The notes below the pieces were generated by a model. The model was not told the origin of the DNA, searched no databases, and saw nothing but the letters and a program-made list of their open reading frames with translations. A stretch of DNA of 64,000 nucleotides from Trichobilharzia regenti (taxonomy: Eukaryota > Platyhelminthes > Trematoda > Strigeidida > Schistosomatidae). The position numbers were made by a program, and so were the translations under genes. Numbering within the stretch: position 1 is the stretch's first letter; each line of letters begins with the position of its first letter. Below are positions 22,319-35,455 of the stretch, one piece after another. The DNA lies in contig CALYDD020000409.1 of assembly GCA_944472135.2 (NCBI GenBank), positions 62,001 through 126,000 of the forward strand. Direction: 5' to 3'.

Positions 22319-25002
22319 TCTTAGGTGTTTTTATACAAATCAAAAAAACATTTTAAAATATGACAGAAAAGTATTTTCTGTTGCTTACAAATATCTGACC
22401 ATCCTTGAGGGAAAAATATTTATGATCATATCCAGGGGAGTTCAGTAAATAAGTTTAATAAATATGTTTACCAAAATAAAAAATGAGTACAATCTGTTAA
22501 TAAAGATGAAGTATCGTCTTCACTAGTGATGACTATGGACTATGATCCTGCATTTCACTATGGAGTTCTGAATCTTGTGAAGAGTAACCTGTTAACAAGT
22601 AGTTATTATTCTGCTGAGTTGCAGTGGTAAGTTCATGTATTTGCACGGTAGTTAGGCATTTCAACATCCAAAGTGGAGTAAATTCTGTAGATACGGAATC
22701 ATTACCCCAGACAAAAAAAGTATATTTCTGGATAGAAATCAGCTCTAAATGTGAAAATATTATAATTATAAAAGTTAAACTTTATACCAGTGAGGTGAAA
22801 TACGAAGCGTACACGACATAATTAAATTCGACTTTAAAATTCTTCATCGCTGCAGTTCACAAGCAAATTAATTTGAGAGTGAATTGTGATTGGCTTCTCT
22901 GAGTATCACTCTAACCTTGATTTTTATCAGCACGTTGTCAGTATAGTAACATTTCCCTTACAATTAAGACAAATGATTTCACACTTTTTGAGTTAAATTT
23001 ATGTAGTAATTTCCTCATATAGCTTGCTTCAGTTACTCAATCACAGGTTGTGCTACACATTGGGAAGTTTGCAGGGATTTGCATGCAACAATACCCCACA
23101 CGTGTATGGACAGTGCTTTTGGCATTTAAGAGGAATCGATGTACAAATATTTCATGTCGAAATGGGATAAGAATTAATCAGGCATAGTATACGTGATGCA
23201 ATGTATATTCGTACACTAGTCGCCGGTGATTTGCAGTGAAAACGTATTTATCCTCAATGATGAAGCTGAAGCTTTTTGGAAGAATGTGCATTCAACCTGT
23301 CAATCAGTTATTCCCCTCTCTTAGTTAATGTTCTTCTCTGAATTTCCAATCTTCTTAGATTTGTACTATTTGAGAAAAGTTAACCGTATGCATTGCTGAA
23401 GTGCTTCAGTTCCATGGACAAAGGAAACATTCAAGTTTGTTATTTGTTTTGGAGTCTGGAAAAGAGTAATTTCAAATATTGAACGTGATGCAGTGATAAG
23501 GAAACTTCACAGCATATATTGTACTAGATTTCTTTTAAACGAATATTCACGCGACTATTTCTTTCAGATGTGAGAAGGTCCAACCCCCTGATGCATGTAT
23601 TGACTCGAGTTTTGCACAAAACTGTAAAGAAGATATTATATTCAACAATGAGGGAAAGTCCAGATCTTTATGTTATTATACTTACCGGTGACATTACGCC
23701 TAGATTTGAAGCAGTAAACAATAAGTTAAGCCTTATCGAATCATTTGCTTGTGTAAAATAAGAAACGTATTTGGGGATTGTTGAAATGGTAGAAGTAGGG
23801 TTAGTTAGCACTTAAATATTTCACTTGTTTGCTCAATATGTCACGCTTAATTACGTGATAATGCAGTTATTTGCTGTGATATTTGCTGTGATAGTATTTG
23901 CCTTTACTTGAACAGTCTTCATATCACGCTCGTGGTTTACGCTAATTCCAGTTACAATACATATAAGACGATACACGTATATCGTAGTCTGCGTTGCAAC
24001 GGTATCCAGTGTCGCTACAGCTCATCTTAAATCATCTGCATCAGATCAGAATGTCTTATTGTTGTTCACCAGCCATGGCCAACAAGAAGAACAAAGTGAT
24101 TCGTCCTGAAAACTATTGTTTTCCGGTCAAATTTTTATCTTCTTCACATATCAGTGGACGAATACCAATGTTTTCATAACAATCTGTCTTGTAATTTTTT
24201 AATAGGTGGAATGAAGAGTGAACCATTTCAAAACGTTCATGTTTCACGAAGAGACCACTTCAATTTCTAGCAGTAGATTAGTCAAGAAGCTCGAGTTCAA
24301 AGTGTAACAATGAATAACTCATTATGGAATTATTACTCCCAGCGCATTTTGTAAAGGAAATCTAGTTCATCCGGATATTTCACTCTTCCCTCTGAGTGGT
24401 ATACAGAAAATTGTAATTACTCGAATTGGTACAATTCATTGATTGAGCAGAAAGTGGCATATTATAAAGTTAATTGAAAAGACAAGGCCGTAAGAAATTT
24501 GAAAAGTAGATACAAATCATAAAATAGTGATTAAGGTCTGTTTATCAGGTATGACAGAGTGACACAGTCATACTTACTGCTATATGAAATGACTTTATCC
24601 AGTATGGGATTGTACTCCACCAGAGTGGCTAAATTATTCTCCTATATCGGGCACGATTTAGTACAGACAGCTATATATATATATATATATATATGAACCT
24701 GCTTGTTGATTCTGTCTTGAAACTTTCACACCAATCCATTAGATATAATTCTCAAAATTATCGAAGACGTCGCTAGTATACACTGCAAAATATATGCTTG
24801 TCTACTTATGTTTATTATGAGAAACTAAGTTTTTTGATGTAACCATTGCGAACACTGTAACTTTCATAAGTTCAAATGAACAATAAATAAATACTGATTA
24901 GGATATTAAAGTAGTAGTACTGACTTGTATGTCACTAATGTCCTTCTAAAAGGGAAAACAACCAGAATATTGCCATTGAAATTCTTACTAAAGATATTAT
25001 TT
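22319..25002. other. Unassigned AT-rich DNA
   Basis: No gene or repeat is recognised apart from an (AT)n run at 24672-24694. Confidence 0.45.
24672..24694. repeat. (AT)n microsatellite
   Basis: An uninterrupted AT dinucleotide run. Confidence 0.9.
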
Positions 25003-25315
25003 ATTGCATGGAGGATTTCATCATAAGTTGACAGTATTTAGAGAACCACTGGAAAACCTGGGAGTACTGGACAGCTGTTTCGTCCTAGTTTGGTACTTTG
25101 CAGCAGTACGCACGCACCGCTAGAGATCAAACTCAGGTCCTTCTGGATACAAGGTGAGCTTGTAGACCATTGAGCCACTGGGACCCGATCCATTGGCCAT
25201 CCCATGAATTCTAACTTCAGCCAATACACGACATAGCTGCCCCATCTTCGACCTACCGTGAAAAGTAGGGTACAGCAGTAACTCATCGAAGAAGACATTG
25301 CGAAACAATCGCGCT
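25003..25315 (-). repeat. Family A SINE, minus copy of a head-to-head pair
   Basis: The minus strand carries ggatcgggtcccagtggctc (A box) and a decayed B box. Its hammerhead-like block keeps aggacgaaacagctgtccag, but the first core box is altered. Confidence 0.8.
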
Positions 25316-25622
25316 ATGTCGTGAATTTGCAGAAGTTAGAATTCAAGAACCATTGGATCGTGTTCCAGTGGCTCAGTGGTATACGAGCTAGCTCGCTGTG
25401 TAACCAGAATGCTCTGGGTTCGAACCCTGGTGGGTGGGTGCGTCCTGATGAAGGGTTTCAAACTAGGAAGAAATATCTGTCCAGTACACCTGGGTTTATT
25501 CTGTGTTATCATTTGGTGCGTGCTGCCGATGACCCCCAAACTAGGATGAAACAGCAGCTGTCCAGTACTCCTTCATTTTCAATGGTTCTCTAGTTGATAT
25601 CGATCTGTGATCAACTCGTAAA
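25316..25622 (+). repeat. Family A SINE with duplicated ribozyme-like block
   Basis: It has gttccagtggctcagtggta (A box) and ctgggttcgaaccctgg (B box), followed by two hammerhead-like blocks. One lies at about 25,440-25,490 (cctgatga, actaggaagaaata, ctgtccagtac). The other lies at about 25,520-25,570 (gctgccgatgaccccc, actaggatgaaacagcagct, gtccagtac). They represent the two subfamilies seen elsewhere. Confidence 0.8.
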
Positions 25623-26818
25623 AACAGAATTAACCTTTACAAACAAAAATTTAGAAAACGATGATATCACAACCATGTAGAAAACTTACAGATTTGATAG
25701 AGTGCCTGTTCTAATGATCATTTAAGCATGAAGTGTAAAGCGATAGGGTAGTTTAATCTTTATCATATAATTAATAGGAAATAATTAAACCTGTGAACCA
25801 CATCAACCTGAATAGCAGAAAAGTGATTCCATACATTTTATAAGAGAAACGATTACAAAAATCGATTTGAACCACCCAGAAACTAGTGTTAATTGAAGAT
25901 GGCAAAATACATTCCACATGATGTCAATAGGCAAAAGAGCTCAATTCTCCTCAAGTTCGCTGAAGCCATCCATTTCTATCAAGCGCCTGAAAACTGATTT
26001 ATGCTTCAAGAAAAAAGCGGTTATCAGGCTTTCTTTGTCCTGGTAACTGGATATTTTTTTCATCTCTCTTTCATCTGCATGCAAAATGCTGAAAAGTTTC
26101 TATTGTGTATGATTTTTATTGTTCGGAATAGTGTTTAATATTACATATGCATGTATATATTAATACTCTATGCATTTATTGATCAATTGATTTTTGTTGA
26201 AAATGAACTCTGCGCAAGTATGTTAAAATTGTTTTTGTAAATATACTTAATAATGTCTTTGCCCTGTTAGCAGCTGACGAGAAGGCAATGAAATAAAAGA
26301 TGGTACCACTTTATTCTGCTAAAACTGTAGTGTTTGCTTTGTTCAAATTCATACGATATCATATGTCTTTGTTATATCCACAAACATAAGGGCATATAAC
26401 TGACCAGTTGACATAACCCATTATTTGGAAGTGTTATCCGACTTTCGTGTACGATACAAGAAAAACAACAATTACTCACGCAATATCTAGGTATCTGGAT
26501 TAAAAATCAGGAAAGCAATGATTTTAATGTAATAGTAACACTAACTATTTACAAAGTCGCTAATAAATAATGAGCAAATTTCAGCAACCCAAATCCAAGT
26601 TTATTTCTTTGATACTAAATAATGATACTGGAAAATATTCAAAATTTCTCAGTTATATACTCACCTGGTTATGTTAGCTCCATATTCACTAAAAATGAAA
26701 TAATAATAAAACAGTTAGATAAAAATGAGAAAATTTAAGCGATTCATTTAGAAATTTTCAATTCTTTGATTTCAAACTAAACCTTCTTCAGTCTTCATTC
26801 AATATGATTATGTTCAGG
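25623..26818. other. Unassigned AT-rich DNA
   Basis: Nothing is recognised. Confidence 0.4.
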
Positions 26819-27560
26819 TGAAGCTACAGACAGCAGAGGTGGTAATGATTATTTGGCCAACAGTGACAGCAACAACAAGAGCCAACAGTCAGCATAAATG
26901 GGAGGAATCTGAAAGAAGCAACCTCCTTTACCACTGACCTGGGAAGCACCGTGGCAATTACATGTGGAACTGATAAGGGTATCAAAGCAAGTTTCGGGAG
27001 AGCAAAACAAGCTTTCAATACTCTCAAGTCTGTGTAGATATCAACAGCACCCAGCATGAAAAATAACACTGGGATTTTCAACTCCAACGTGAATTCAGTG
27101 CTACTATACATATCAATGACTTGGCGCCGCTTCACGAAGGGCACTTCGATCAAACTGCAGACTTTCATCAACAGCTGTCTTCGATCAGTACTACTCCAGA
27201 TCAGATTGCCGGCCAGAAATTATCAGCAGTAGTAAGGGATTTCTGGGAGCAAACCAACCCAGCAGGAACCAATTGTGCAACAAGTAAGCAGGAAGAAATG
27301 GAGGTGGATTGGTCATACTCTGAGAAAAGCATCAAGTGACATGACACTCTAGGCTAAAGCTCGAGTGAAACCCGAGTGGGAAGCAGCGAGTTAGTCGTCA
27401 GTGCGATGGTAAAATGGAGTAGGTGATGCAAACAAGAAATCAAAGCATGCGTGCAGACATGGAGCCAGGTGAAAAGGTTGGAGGAGAACCGAACACAATG
27501 GAGACGTGTGACTGTAGCCGTGTGTTTCTCTAAGAACTTAAGGAGACAATAATGTTAAAT
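26819..27560 (+). pseudogene. RTE-clade LINE 3' fragment, heavily decayed
   Basis: It is colinear with 3556-4233: a (CAA)n-like start, aatgggaggaatctgaaaga, then cctgggaagcaccg, gagcaaaacaagctttca, caactccaacgtgaattcag, gaagaaatggaggtggattg and ggagacaataatgttaaata. Many stops and shifts destroy the frame, and the tail is almost lost. Confidence 0.8.
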
Positions 27561-30009
27561 AATAAGGACTATGAGTAATAGACTGTGTTTAAAACATCGG
27601 CATTCAGTCAATAATAATAATAATAATGCTGTTTCACTGTGTGATATATCTATTAAACAAATTGGTATGGAAGCATATTCCAACCATATTTACAGTTCTA
27701 ACTTAACTGATTACTTGTGTGTATGAATCCCGTAACCACTGAAAAAGGAAGGTGAATAAATGTAAACATAGCTGGTAAAGTTGTACAATAACGAATGCAT
27801 TTTTTTCAAGTAAACAGCTAGCTTATTAATAAAATAAGTGACGTGTGCTTTATGTGTTGACATGAGCTGTGTTCATTTTTTGTCCTGAGAAGTGTTGAAT
27901 TTCCACAATAAACAAGGATGTTAAGAAGCATTCGAAGGAAACAACATCTTCAGCGTTAACATAATGTTTTAAAAAATATCACTTACAGTTGGTCAGCCAT
28001 ATTTTGCCTTGAAATTAGATTCCAAACGGATAATTAATGACACACTCAGAATGTTTTGAATACATTTGTTTCGCTGCAATCAGTATTATATATAATACGT
28101 AAAAGATGTATGTATTGTAGTGGCGGATATTTTAATGCCTTGCCTTGTGACAATGATTACATGGAACGCGTATGCATGTGTATTATCAAGCCTTGATTAG
28201 GAATCACTGGGAGTCGGTATGCGTGGATTGGTTGGAAAAAGCATTATATAATACACACTTAATATAACTTCATTACCAATTGTCGCGATGAAGACTTAAA
28301 ACTTCTTTTGGAGAAATAATAGTAATTGAGAGAATCAATCAAGACAATTGGACGAATTTCCAGAAACTTACAGACATAATGATTCCGAAAGCCTGAGAAT
28401 AAATGTATCAAACGTATATATATATACGAAGACGTTATTTTTTGGTTTTAATGCATTCATCCTACTCTAACCAACAAATTCCACCTTCACAATTAACACA
28501 CACATATTACAGGAAATGACATTTTAAGTATTTCCGATTGATTAACATGACTGGAACTTGGGTCGTTTCATTCCCTATAGTTTTCAGCCTAATATCAATA
28601 ACCAAAAATGCTCATTGAATCACCTTTGAAATTTTTTATCACCACACAAACTGATATACACTGGTAAGATATACACCACTTGTTTCTCACGCATTCAGTA
28701 GAATGCATCGACACATAGGCCTGAAGAAAATAATGACTAAAGTCAGTCGAAAGGTAGGATGAAACGGTCCCACTTCTGGCAGCCTTCAGTGTAATGAACA
28801 AGTAAGCGAACTCAAATCTCCTAAAAATCACAGAATCCGTTGCTATCAGTTGATGAATTCATAGAGCAGCCATTGTAAGTTAATCTACCTTGGGAACTTC
28901 ACTTCAAACCTTTGTTTAATTATCTCACTCTTCAATCAATTAAATTATTGATTTCTTTTCACTCTATATAGTGATACCACTACTTATAAGATGGCGTCGT
29001 ATTTCTGACACTCGGATGAAACAGTTGAACTCACAATAGCTTCTGCCTGATTCTATTTGTTGAAGCAGAGTAACTACCGTGATCTTAGAATTTAGGGATA
29101 TCAACATTTTGTGGCTACCCCTTTTTGACGTATTCTAATGAAATTTGAAAAATATTACGTATATAATTGCAACTGGAGTTTCCTGCAGGCCAAAGTGAGT
29201 GCTATTGATAGTGACATTTTGATCAATGCTGCTGAAAATGGCTGCCCAGCTTTCTCGTTCAGTAAGATCAATCGGCATCAAATTCAAAATAATTCCAACA
29301 AATAGAAACTGCCACTTTAACTTTAAAAGGATTTAAAGCGTCTCGTCAAAGCTTGTCATCATCGGGAGATTTGTAATTTGAATAACTTGATTGATGTGAA
29401 GCTGTGCAGCCGGTTAAATCAAGTCAATCATGGATAAACCTTGGAAGACGTTTGCGAATTGCGCCTATCAAATTACAAATTTCACATCACAGTGTGTTTT
29501 TCTCAGCAGTACAATTATTATCAATAGGCATCCTAAAATATATTAAATTACATAAGATTTGAAAATAAAATATATATGATGCAAGGTATTCTCACATAAT
29601 ATCCACACTATTCTTCCTAAAGTGAAAGTTAAATATTCTAAGATGTAAATAAGGTAACTGAATGGAAGCAATAAACGGTCGCCGACAACATTTGCTAGAG
29701 ATCTATTCATCCTCTATCAGCTGCATTAGTCTCTTTGATATTCCAGAAGTGAACTAAAGTATGATTTCACCTTTTCCATTAAGCATAACGATTCAGTGTA
29801 CGAATGTTTAAACCAATTTAACGACACTTCGCACAATGACTCCATTGTAGTCGTCATACCTGTTAGGATGTGTATTAAATGAAAATCAACTTTGTAAAAA
29901 ATATATAAATATAATGACTTACATATGTTCTTCCGTTATTCTAAAAAACATTATCGTATGCATCATCTGCACATCATGGTATCCTCTATGGAATTAATTT
30001 AATTTTAGT
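27561..30009. other. Unassigned AT-rich DNA
   Basis: It contains a possible PLE-tail hairpin at about 28,726-28,765 and a small fold-back at 29,366-29,483. No gene is recognised. Confidence 0.4.
29366..29483. repeat. Small fold-back (inverted repeat)
   Basis: GAGATTTGTAATTTGA at 29,366 pairs with TCAAATTACAAATTTC at 29,468, with one mismatch. An inner pair, ACTTGATT (29,385) and AATCAAGT (29,417), extends the structure. It could be a MITE-like remnant or chance AT-rich pairing. Confidence 0.4.
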
Positions 30010-31019
30010 AGTCAGCATATATAATCGAGACGGGAGTAAGACAAGGCTGCCTACTATCGCCAATGATTTTCCTGATTGCAGTAGATTGGATAATGTGACA
30101 GACAGCAGGCAAGGAGAAAACAGGTATAAAATGCACCCACACAAAAATACGTGGAGGATCTGGACTTCGCCGATGATGGTGTATGTCTGATTTCCCATAA
30201 ACTGGAAGATATGCAAGTGAAAAGCAACAAGCTGGCAAAAGAAGCATCCAGAAAAAATAGGACTTCAGGTTAACACAGATAATACAAATGTGATGATGAA
30301 GATTCCTGGCCATAACCAACAGCAACAACAACAACAACAAACAACAATCAGCCAGGATTAATGCGAGGAACCTGAAAGAAACAGCCTCCTTTACCTACCT
30401 GGGAAGCGTCGTGACAGCTACAGGCGGAACTGACAAGGATTTCAAAGTCAGAATCAAAAAAGCAAGACAAGCTTTCATTACTCTCAAATCTGTGTGGAGA
30501 TCAACAGCACTCAGCATGAAAAATAAGATCCGGATTTTTTACTCCAATGTGAAGTGAGTGCTACTGTACGGATCAGAGACTTGGCCAGCGCGTCATAAAG
30601 AGCATCTCAAACAAACTTCAGACCTTCATTAACAGTTGTCTTCGTTCAGTACTCAAGATCAGATGGCCAGAAAAGATCAGCAACAGAAGGGGATCTCTGT
30701 GAGCAAACCAACCAGGAACCCATTGTGCAACAAATAGACAGGAAGAAATGGAGATGGATTATCCATACTCTGAGGAAACTATCAAGCAAGTGACGTCACT
30801 AGACAAGCCCTCGAGTGGAACCCGAAAGGGAAGCGGCAAGTTGGTCGTCAGTGCAAGGGTGACTTGGAGAAGGTCATGTGAAGAGGAGATGAAAGCATAT
30901 AGGCAGACGTAGAGCCAGGTGAAAACTCTAGCAAAGTACCAAACGCAATGGAGACGCGCAGCTGAATCCCTATGTTTCTCTAGGAATTAAAGGAAATAAT
31001 AATAATAATAATAATAATA
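30010..31019 (+). pseudogene. RTE-clade LINE 3' copy
   Basis: It begins in gagacgggagtaagacaagg (TGVRQGCLLSP box of RTE RT), then carries ctggacttcgccgatgatgg (the FADD region with an extra triplet), (CAA)n near 30,318-30,340, cctacctgggaagcgt (YLGS), and gatcagagacttgg (GSETW). It ends ctatgtttctctaggaatta with an (AAT)n tail to 31,019. Numerous small indels and stops (for example gtgaagtgagtgctac where others read gtgaagtcagtgctac) prevent coding. Confidence 0.85.
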
Positions 31020-31802
31020 GTCAGCGTGAAATTTTCTAACAAAGATCAATTAAAAGGAATTAAATGCATATCCACGATCTCATTCTCAAAATGCTAATGT
31101 ATCGTTGAAATAGATGACAGGAGCTTACATGGTTATTTTTGTTCATCTCCAGCGGCAAATATCAATAATTGATTCTTCACTACCTGAGAAACGAATACAG
31201 TTTTACTTTGTTCCCGAAGACTTCACAGATGATTTCGGGTTTTTGGTTGGACCTAGGCATTAAACTGACGTACATTCTCGTTCAAAGAAGATGATTTATG
31301 AATGTCGTGCCGAACTATTTTAGCAAGCACTTTGATCTTCATCCTTGTGATGAAATGACTTCTAAAGCATATCGACCAGTTAGATAGCGTTGATTAATAC
31401 ATTGGAAAAGTCAAACAATGTGCAGAAAATATTAAAAATGACACTGACATACATGCCACACCTATGCAGAAAAATCGCCGGGAAGCAACACAGAAAACAG
31501 ATATACCGCAAATGTTAGTAAATGCAAACGTGTAAAGTTGAAGTGAGATAAACTACTTGGTGCCAAATGAAGACGAAGACATCACCATGTGATAAAACGT
31601 CGCCGGAATTCATTTAAATGTTGCCATTTATGTAAATACTATTTTAATTGTATATTCGTCACTGAAGAATAGTCTTGCTTTAATTATTTTGGACATCAAT
31701 GAACGTAATTCTATGAATATCTTGATGTGACCTGAAGTTACGACAAATTCACAATTTTCTGTGACTAGTTGAGATACGTTTTCGGTTGTTTCATCAGTAT
31801 AC
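31020..31802. other. Unassigned AT-rich DNA
   Basis: Nothing is recognised. Confidence 0.4.
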
Positions 31803-32160
31803 TGCATGGAGGATTTCATCATGAGCTGACATCAGTTGGAGAACCACTGGAAAACCTTGTAGTACTTGACAGCTGATTCGTCCTATTTTGAGACTCTTCA
31901 TCAGTATGCACCGACCGACGGGGTTCGAACCCAAGACCCTCTGGTTAAAAGATGAACTCGTAGACCATTGAGCCGCTGGGACCCAATCCAATGGCCCGTG
32001 AATTCTAACTTCTGCCGCTGCTTCACAACATAGCGCTAGCATTTCACAATGTCTTCTTCGATGAGTCACTGCCTCATCTTGAACCTGTTGTACTCTAATG
32101 GTCATGGCTTCCCACTAGAACTCCAGGTTAGCTGCCTGAATAAGGCCAGTCGCTAGTTAG
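31803..32160 (-). repeat. Family A SINE, near full length
   Basis: The minus strand runs from the leader (aaccctggagttctagtggg-like, near 32,130) through gcgggtcccagcggctcaatgg-like A box and gggttcgaaccc B box. It continues to the hammerhead-like block (gtactgatgaagagtct in its cognate form) and the end catgatgaaatcctccatgc. Confidence 0.8.
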
Positions 32161-32929
32161 CATCAGATTAATTTTCAATTTACGCTTGTGTTCACATAAA
32201 ATTCCTTAATTTCTCTGTTACCCCTAAATAATTTCCTCTAACAACATTCGTGAAAGTATAAAATAGTATTTGCAATGCGGAGAGCGTTTGTCAAAAACAG
32301 AATAGCACAATCTATTCATACGTCATTCAATGTTTCTACAAAGTGAGTGAAAACATCAGCAATGTAAAACAATTTCAAATAAAAATTATGAACTAACAGC
32401 TTTTGTAAGATGTTCAACCTAACATTGATGTAAAAGTTGAAAAGCACAATGTTATGTTTTGAATTTTGAATTATCGCCGTAAAAATTGCACAACACTACT
32501 GAGTGACTTATGTACTTGATTTCAAGAATTATTATCTAAGCGTTGACACGTATCCCAGAATCATCTTCTTGCCTAAGGCTGATTTTTGTGTGGTAAACAA
32601 AGGTACAGACGACATATTGGATAGTTTTTTGTACTGAAAGTCTCCTTCTAAGTCGACGAGCCTTTTTTTAGCAGACGTGTGAAATAATCGACACTTGGCA
32701 GTTACTTAAGAAAGCTTTGTGAAACTTTATTCCAGGTTGTCAAAGGTGAAAACCTAATTTTACAGTCCCATACTTATCTGTGAAATATAAGAACCGAGAG
32801 AAAGATTCCTTGTTAAAACAGCATAACTATGGTAAGTATTTTTTCAAGACAAAGGAAAAATACATTCAACGTAATAATGAAAGTCGAGGAGCTTCGTATT
32901 GCTTGTTAAATGTTTTTACTTCTTATTAA
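32161..32929. other. Unassigned AT-rich DNA
   Basis: Nothing is recognised. Confidence 0.4.
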
Positions 32930-33300
32930 TTTCAGAATTTCATCATAAACTGACATCAGTTAGAGAACCACTGGGAAACCTACTGGGAGTGCTGGACAGC
33001 TGTTTCGTCCTAGCTTGGAACTTTTCATCAGGGCACACTCACCGGGGTTTAACCAAAGACCTCTAGTTACAAGGCGAGCTCGTGGGCCATCGAGCCACTG
33101 GAATCCGATCCAATGGTCAAAGCATGAATTCTAACTTCTGACAATTCAAAATATAGCGCGACCACTTGGCAATGTCTTCGAAGATTAACTGCCCTCACCT
33201 TCAACCTGCTCTACCCCACTTGTCACAACTTTTCACTAGAACCCAGGTAATTATCTACCGCAATAGAGCTAGTTAGTAGTTAACATCAGATTAATATTTA
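32930..33300 (-). repeat. Family A SINE, near full length
   Basis: The minus strand has ggctcgatggcccacgagct (A-box region), a weak B box, and aggacgaaacagctgtccag-like sequence. It matches the 31803 copy along its length, including the leader near 33,230-33,300. A short plus-strand scrap of the same family follows at about 33,370-33,450. Confidence 0.75.
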
Positions 33301-33714
33301 GGTGTTAGTCAGCAGGGACTTGATTGGCTTCCATGGTCACACCATATCCTGAATTGGCAATTTGTTGGAATTGAGAGACCTCTGAATCGGGTTCCAACGG
33401 CCGATGTCAGTTCATTATGAAATTCTGAAACCAATCAAATCCCTGTAGACCAATTCTTGAATTTCTTATCAGAATTATCAAAATACCATGATTATTTGGT
33501 GTAGATATTTCTGAAGTGAAATTATACTTACAGCTCCTCCATGAAAGTTAAGCTTAATTTTGAGAATTGAATAAATTGTGATGTAACTAATAAGGTGCAC
33601 AGTAAATTCTCGATATCTGACATTCAATCTCTTTATTACGACTCTAAATGTCCACTAAAGTATTACGTAGTGCTTGTTTGTGCAAACTGACCTTCTTAAT
33701 CAAACAGACACATA

Positions 33715-33960
33715 GAATGTAAATTTCGTCATAGACCAACATCACATACACAGTCATTAAAAACCACAGGGCACTAGACATGCGTTTCGGCCGATTGCAG
33801 TGCGCAGTTGCCATCCACCAGAGGCTAAAAGCATGAACGCGTTAAACGTTCGGTTACTTGAGCCGATACCATCAATGAGCAGCTGTTCAGTGCTCCCTGT
33901 TGTCCAGTTATTCTCCGGCTGATTTTATCTGGTGATGAAATCTGTACTGAAATAAATCTA
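33715..33960. repeat. Decayed family A SINE remnant(s)
   Basis: Pieces such as agcagctgttcagtgctccc and gatgaaatctgtac on the plus strand, and gtttcgg with cattcgtcat-like pieces in the opposite sense, suggest an old head-to-head pair. The assignment is weak. Confidence 0.35.
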
Positions 33961-34254
33961 AAAGGGTACAGTTCATGCAGTCTAAGTATATTCCGGCTCA
34001 TACATCAATAAAGTGTAAGTTAAGTACTGGACTTACAATATTTTAAAAAAAATAGCACTAAAATTGAAAACGATTTACAAAGTTATGAAGATGATTCCAT
34101 GCTGAAGGTGCCTATTACTACATACATTATCATTTGATCAGACACTAAGTAGTGTCATTTTGTTTACTGAGATAGGAATTCCATCAATCACGTTTGCAAT
34201 GTGGCCACCATGCTAGGTGACTCATCATTATGGCGCACTCAGAATTGTTGTTAT
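33961..34254. other. Unassigned DNA
   Basis: Nothing is recognised. Confidence 0.4.
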
Positions 34255-34465
34255 TAGATGGTTAGAGGCAATTGGCAGGAGGCATTGTACCTAGGTTTCG
34301 TGCTAGCTGTCGCTCACCAGTCGGCACAGCGTATCTTAAATCTTGAAGGAACTCACGATCCTTCTGAGATTTGAAGCCTTGTCATCCAGTGTTTTAATCA
34401 GAGACATTAACAATAAGCTATTCAGGCTCGCGACTGACCTCCTGTAGGATTGCATTAGATAGTTT
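34255..34465 (-). repeat. tRNA-derived SINE (family C), decayed
   Basis: The sequence is colinear with 37290-37490 (aaggaactcacgatccttct, cttgtcatccagtg, ctcgcgactgacctcctg). The tRNA-like boxes are more damaged here. Confidence 0.6.
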
Positions 34466-34745
34466 AACCAAAACAGTCGTTTAAAAACTGCCACCCCGCA
34501 ATTCAGTTCACGCTGGAGAAAGAGTCCAACTCCAAAATATGCTTTCTTGACGTCCAACTAACAAGACGAGAACAGGATGGAACACTGGAAAGATCTATCT
34601 ACAGAAAATCGACGTGGAACGGATAGCTTACTAACTTTCACACTTGGGTACCCCTATACACCAGACGAAAGCTGATCCGTTCACTCAGCTTCAGAGTTCG
34701 CAGAATTTGTACTCCGGACACCAAAGAAGATGAACAGGACAATCT
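34466..34745 (+). pseudogene. Penelope-like element RT fragment
   Basis: Translation in one frame gives CHPAIQFTLEKESNSKICFLDVQLTRR, then a shift and LERSIYRKSTWNG, a stop, and RRKLIRSLSFRVRRICTPDT (quoted in parts). The same order occurs in the PLE at 20315-21136 (CHPATKFTLE, FLDVELTRR, HRKPTWNG, RARRIC). Both ends are truncated. Confidence 0.75.
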
Positions 34746-35134
34746 CAATCCCCTTCTACTTAGTTTCTACCTATAATTACCTCTGTTGCTACTCTGACCT
34801 AAGTTGAAATATTTTAGTCAATTATATTACGTCATCTAACTCACTAACTCAATCTAACCTCGTTTGCTGTCTCATTAACTTTTTTTCTATATTAGATCAT
34901 TCTTGTATTACCTGATTAATTATATAAACTTCACATAACTCATGTACACACACGTCTTCTCTTTTTCATAAAAAGTTTATTGTGGTATTGGTTTACAGCA
35001 CTGGAAAAACTGACAAGTCAATAAATTAAAAAGTAAATGTTTTTCCATCGACGGGAAGGGTTTGACAAAGATTACTTCCATCAGACCTCTGCAGATATTT
35101 ATCAACACCTACTTTCATTGGACCTATATTGAAG
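34746..35134. other. Unassigned AT-rich DNA
   Basis: Nothing is recognised. Confidence 0.4.
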
Positions 35135-35455
35135 ATCGAATGGCTGGCTACCCAGAAAGCATTAGCAAATAGAAACTGTGGGAGTAAATTTATCAACAGC
35201 CGACTGCTCAACAAATATGCAAACGTTGAAGAGGCCGTTGAATGATATCGGGTGCAATGCAATAGGAAGTGACGAGTGGATCGTCGGTGTGAGGATGACG
35301 TGGATAAGGCCATGTGGTGCGGAAGAGATGAAAGTCTATAGGTAATCGTGGGGTAGGCTGAAGAGGACAGCGAGAAATAGAAGAAAAATGGAGATGTAAT
35401 GTTGAAACGTTTTGTTCCCCTCGGAACCTAAGGGATTAATTATATAAATACTCTT
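35135..35455 (+). pseudogene. RTE-clade LINE 3' end, decayed divergent copy
   Basis: It reads agatcgaatggctgg (ILKIEWL, family ILKIRWPEK) through gatcgtcggtgtgaggatga and gtggtgcggaagagatgaaa to gttttgttcccctcggaacc and an (ATT/AAT)n tract. The order equals the end of the other RTE copies. It converges on the next, minus-strand copy. Confidence 0.65.
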
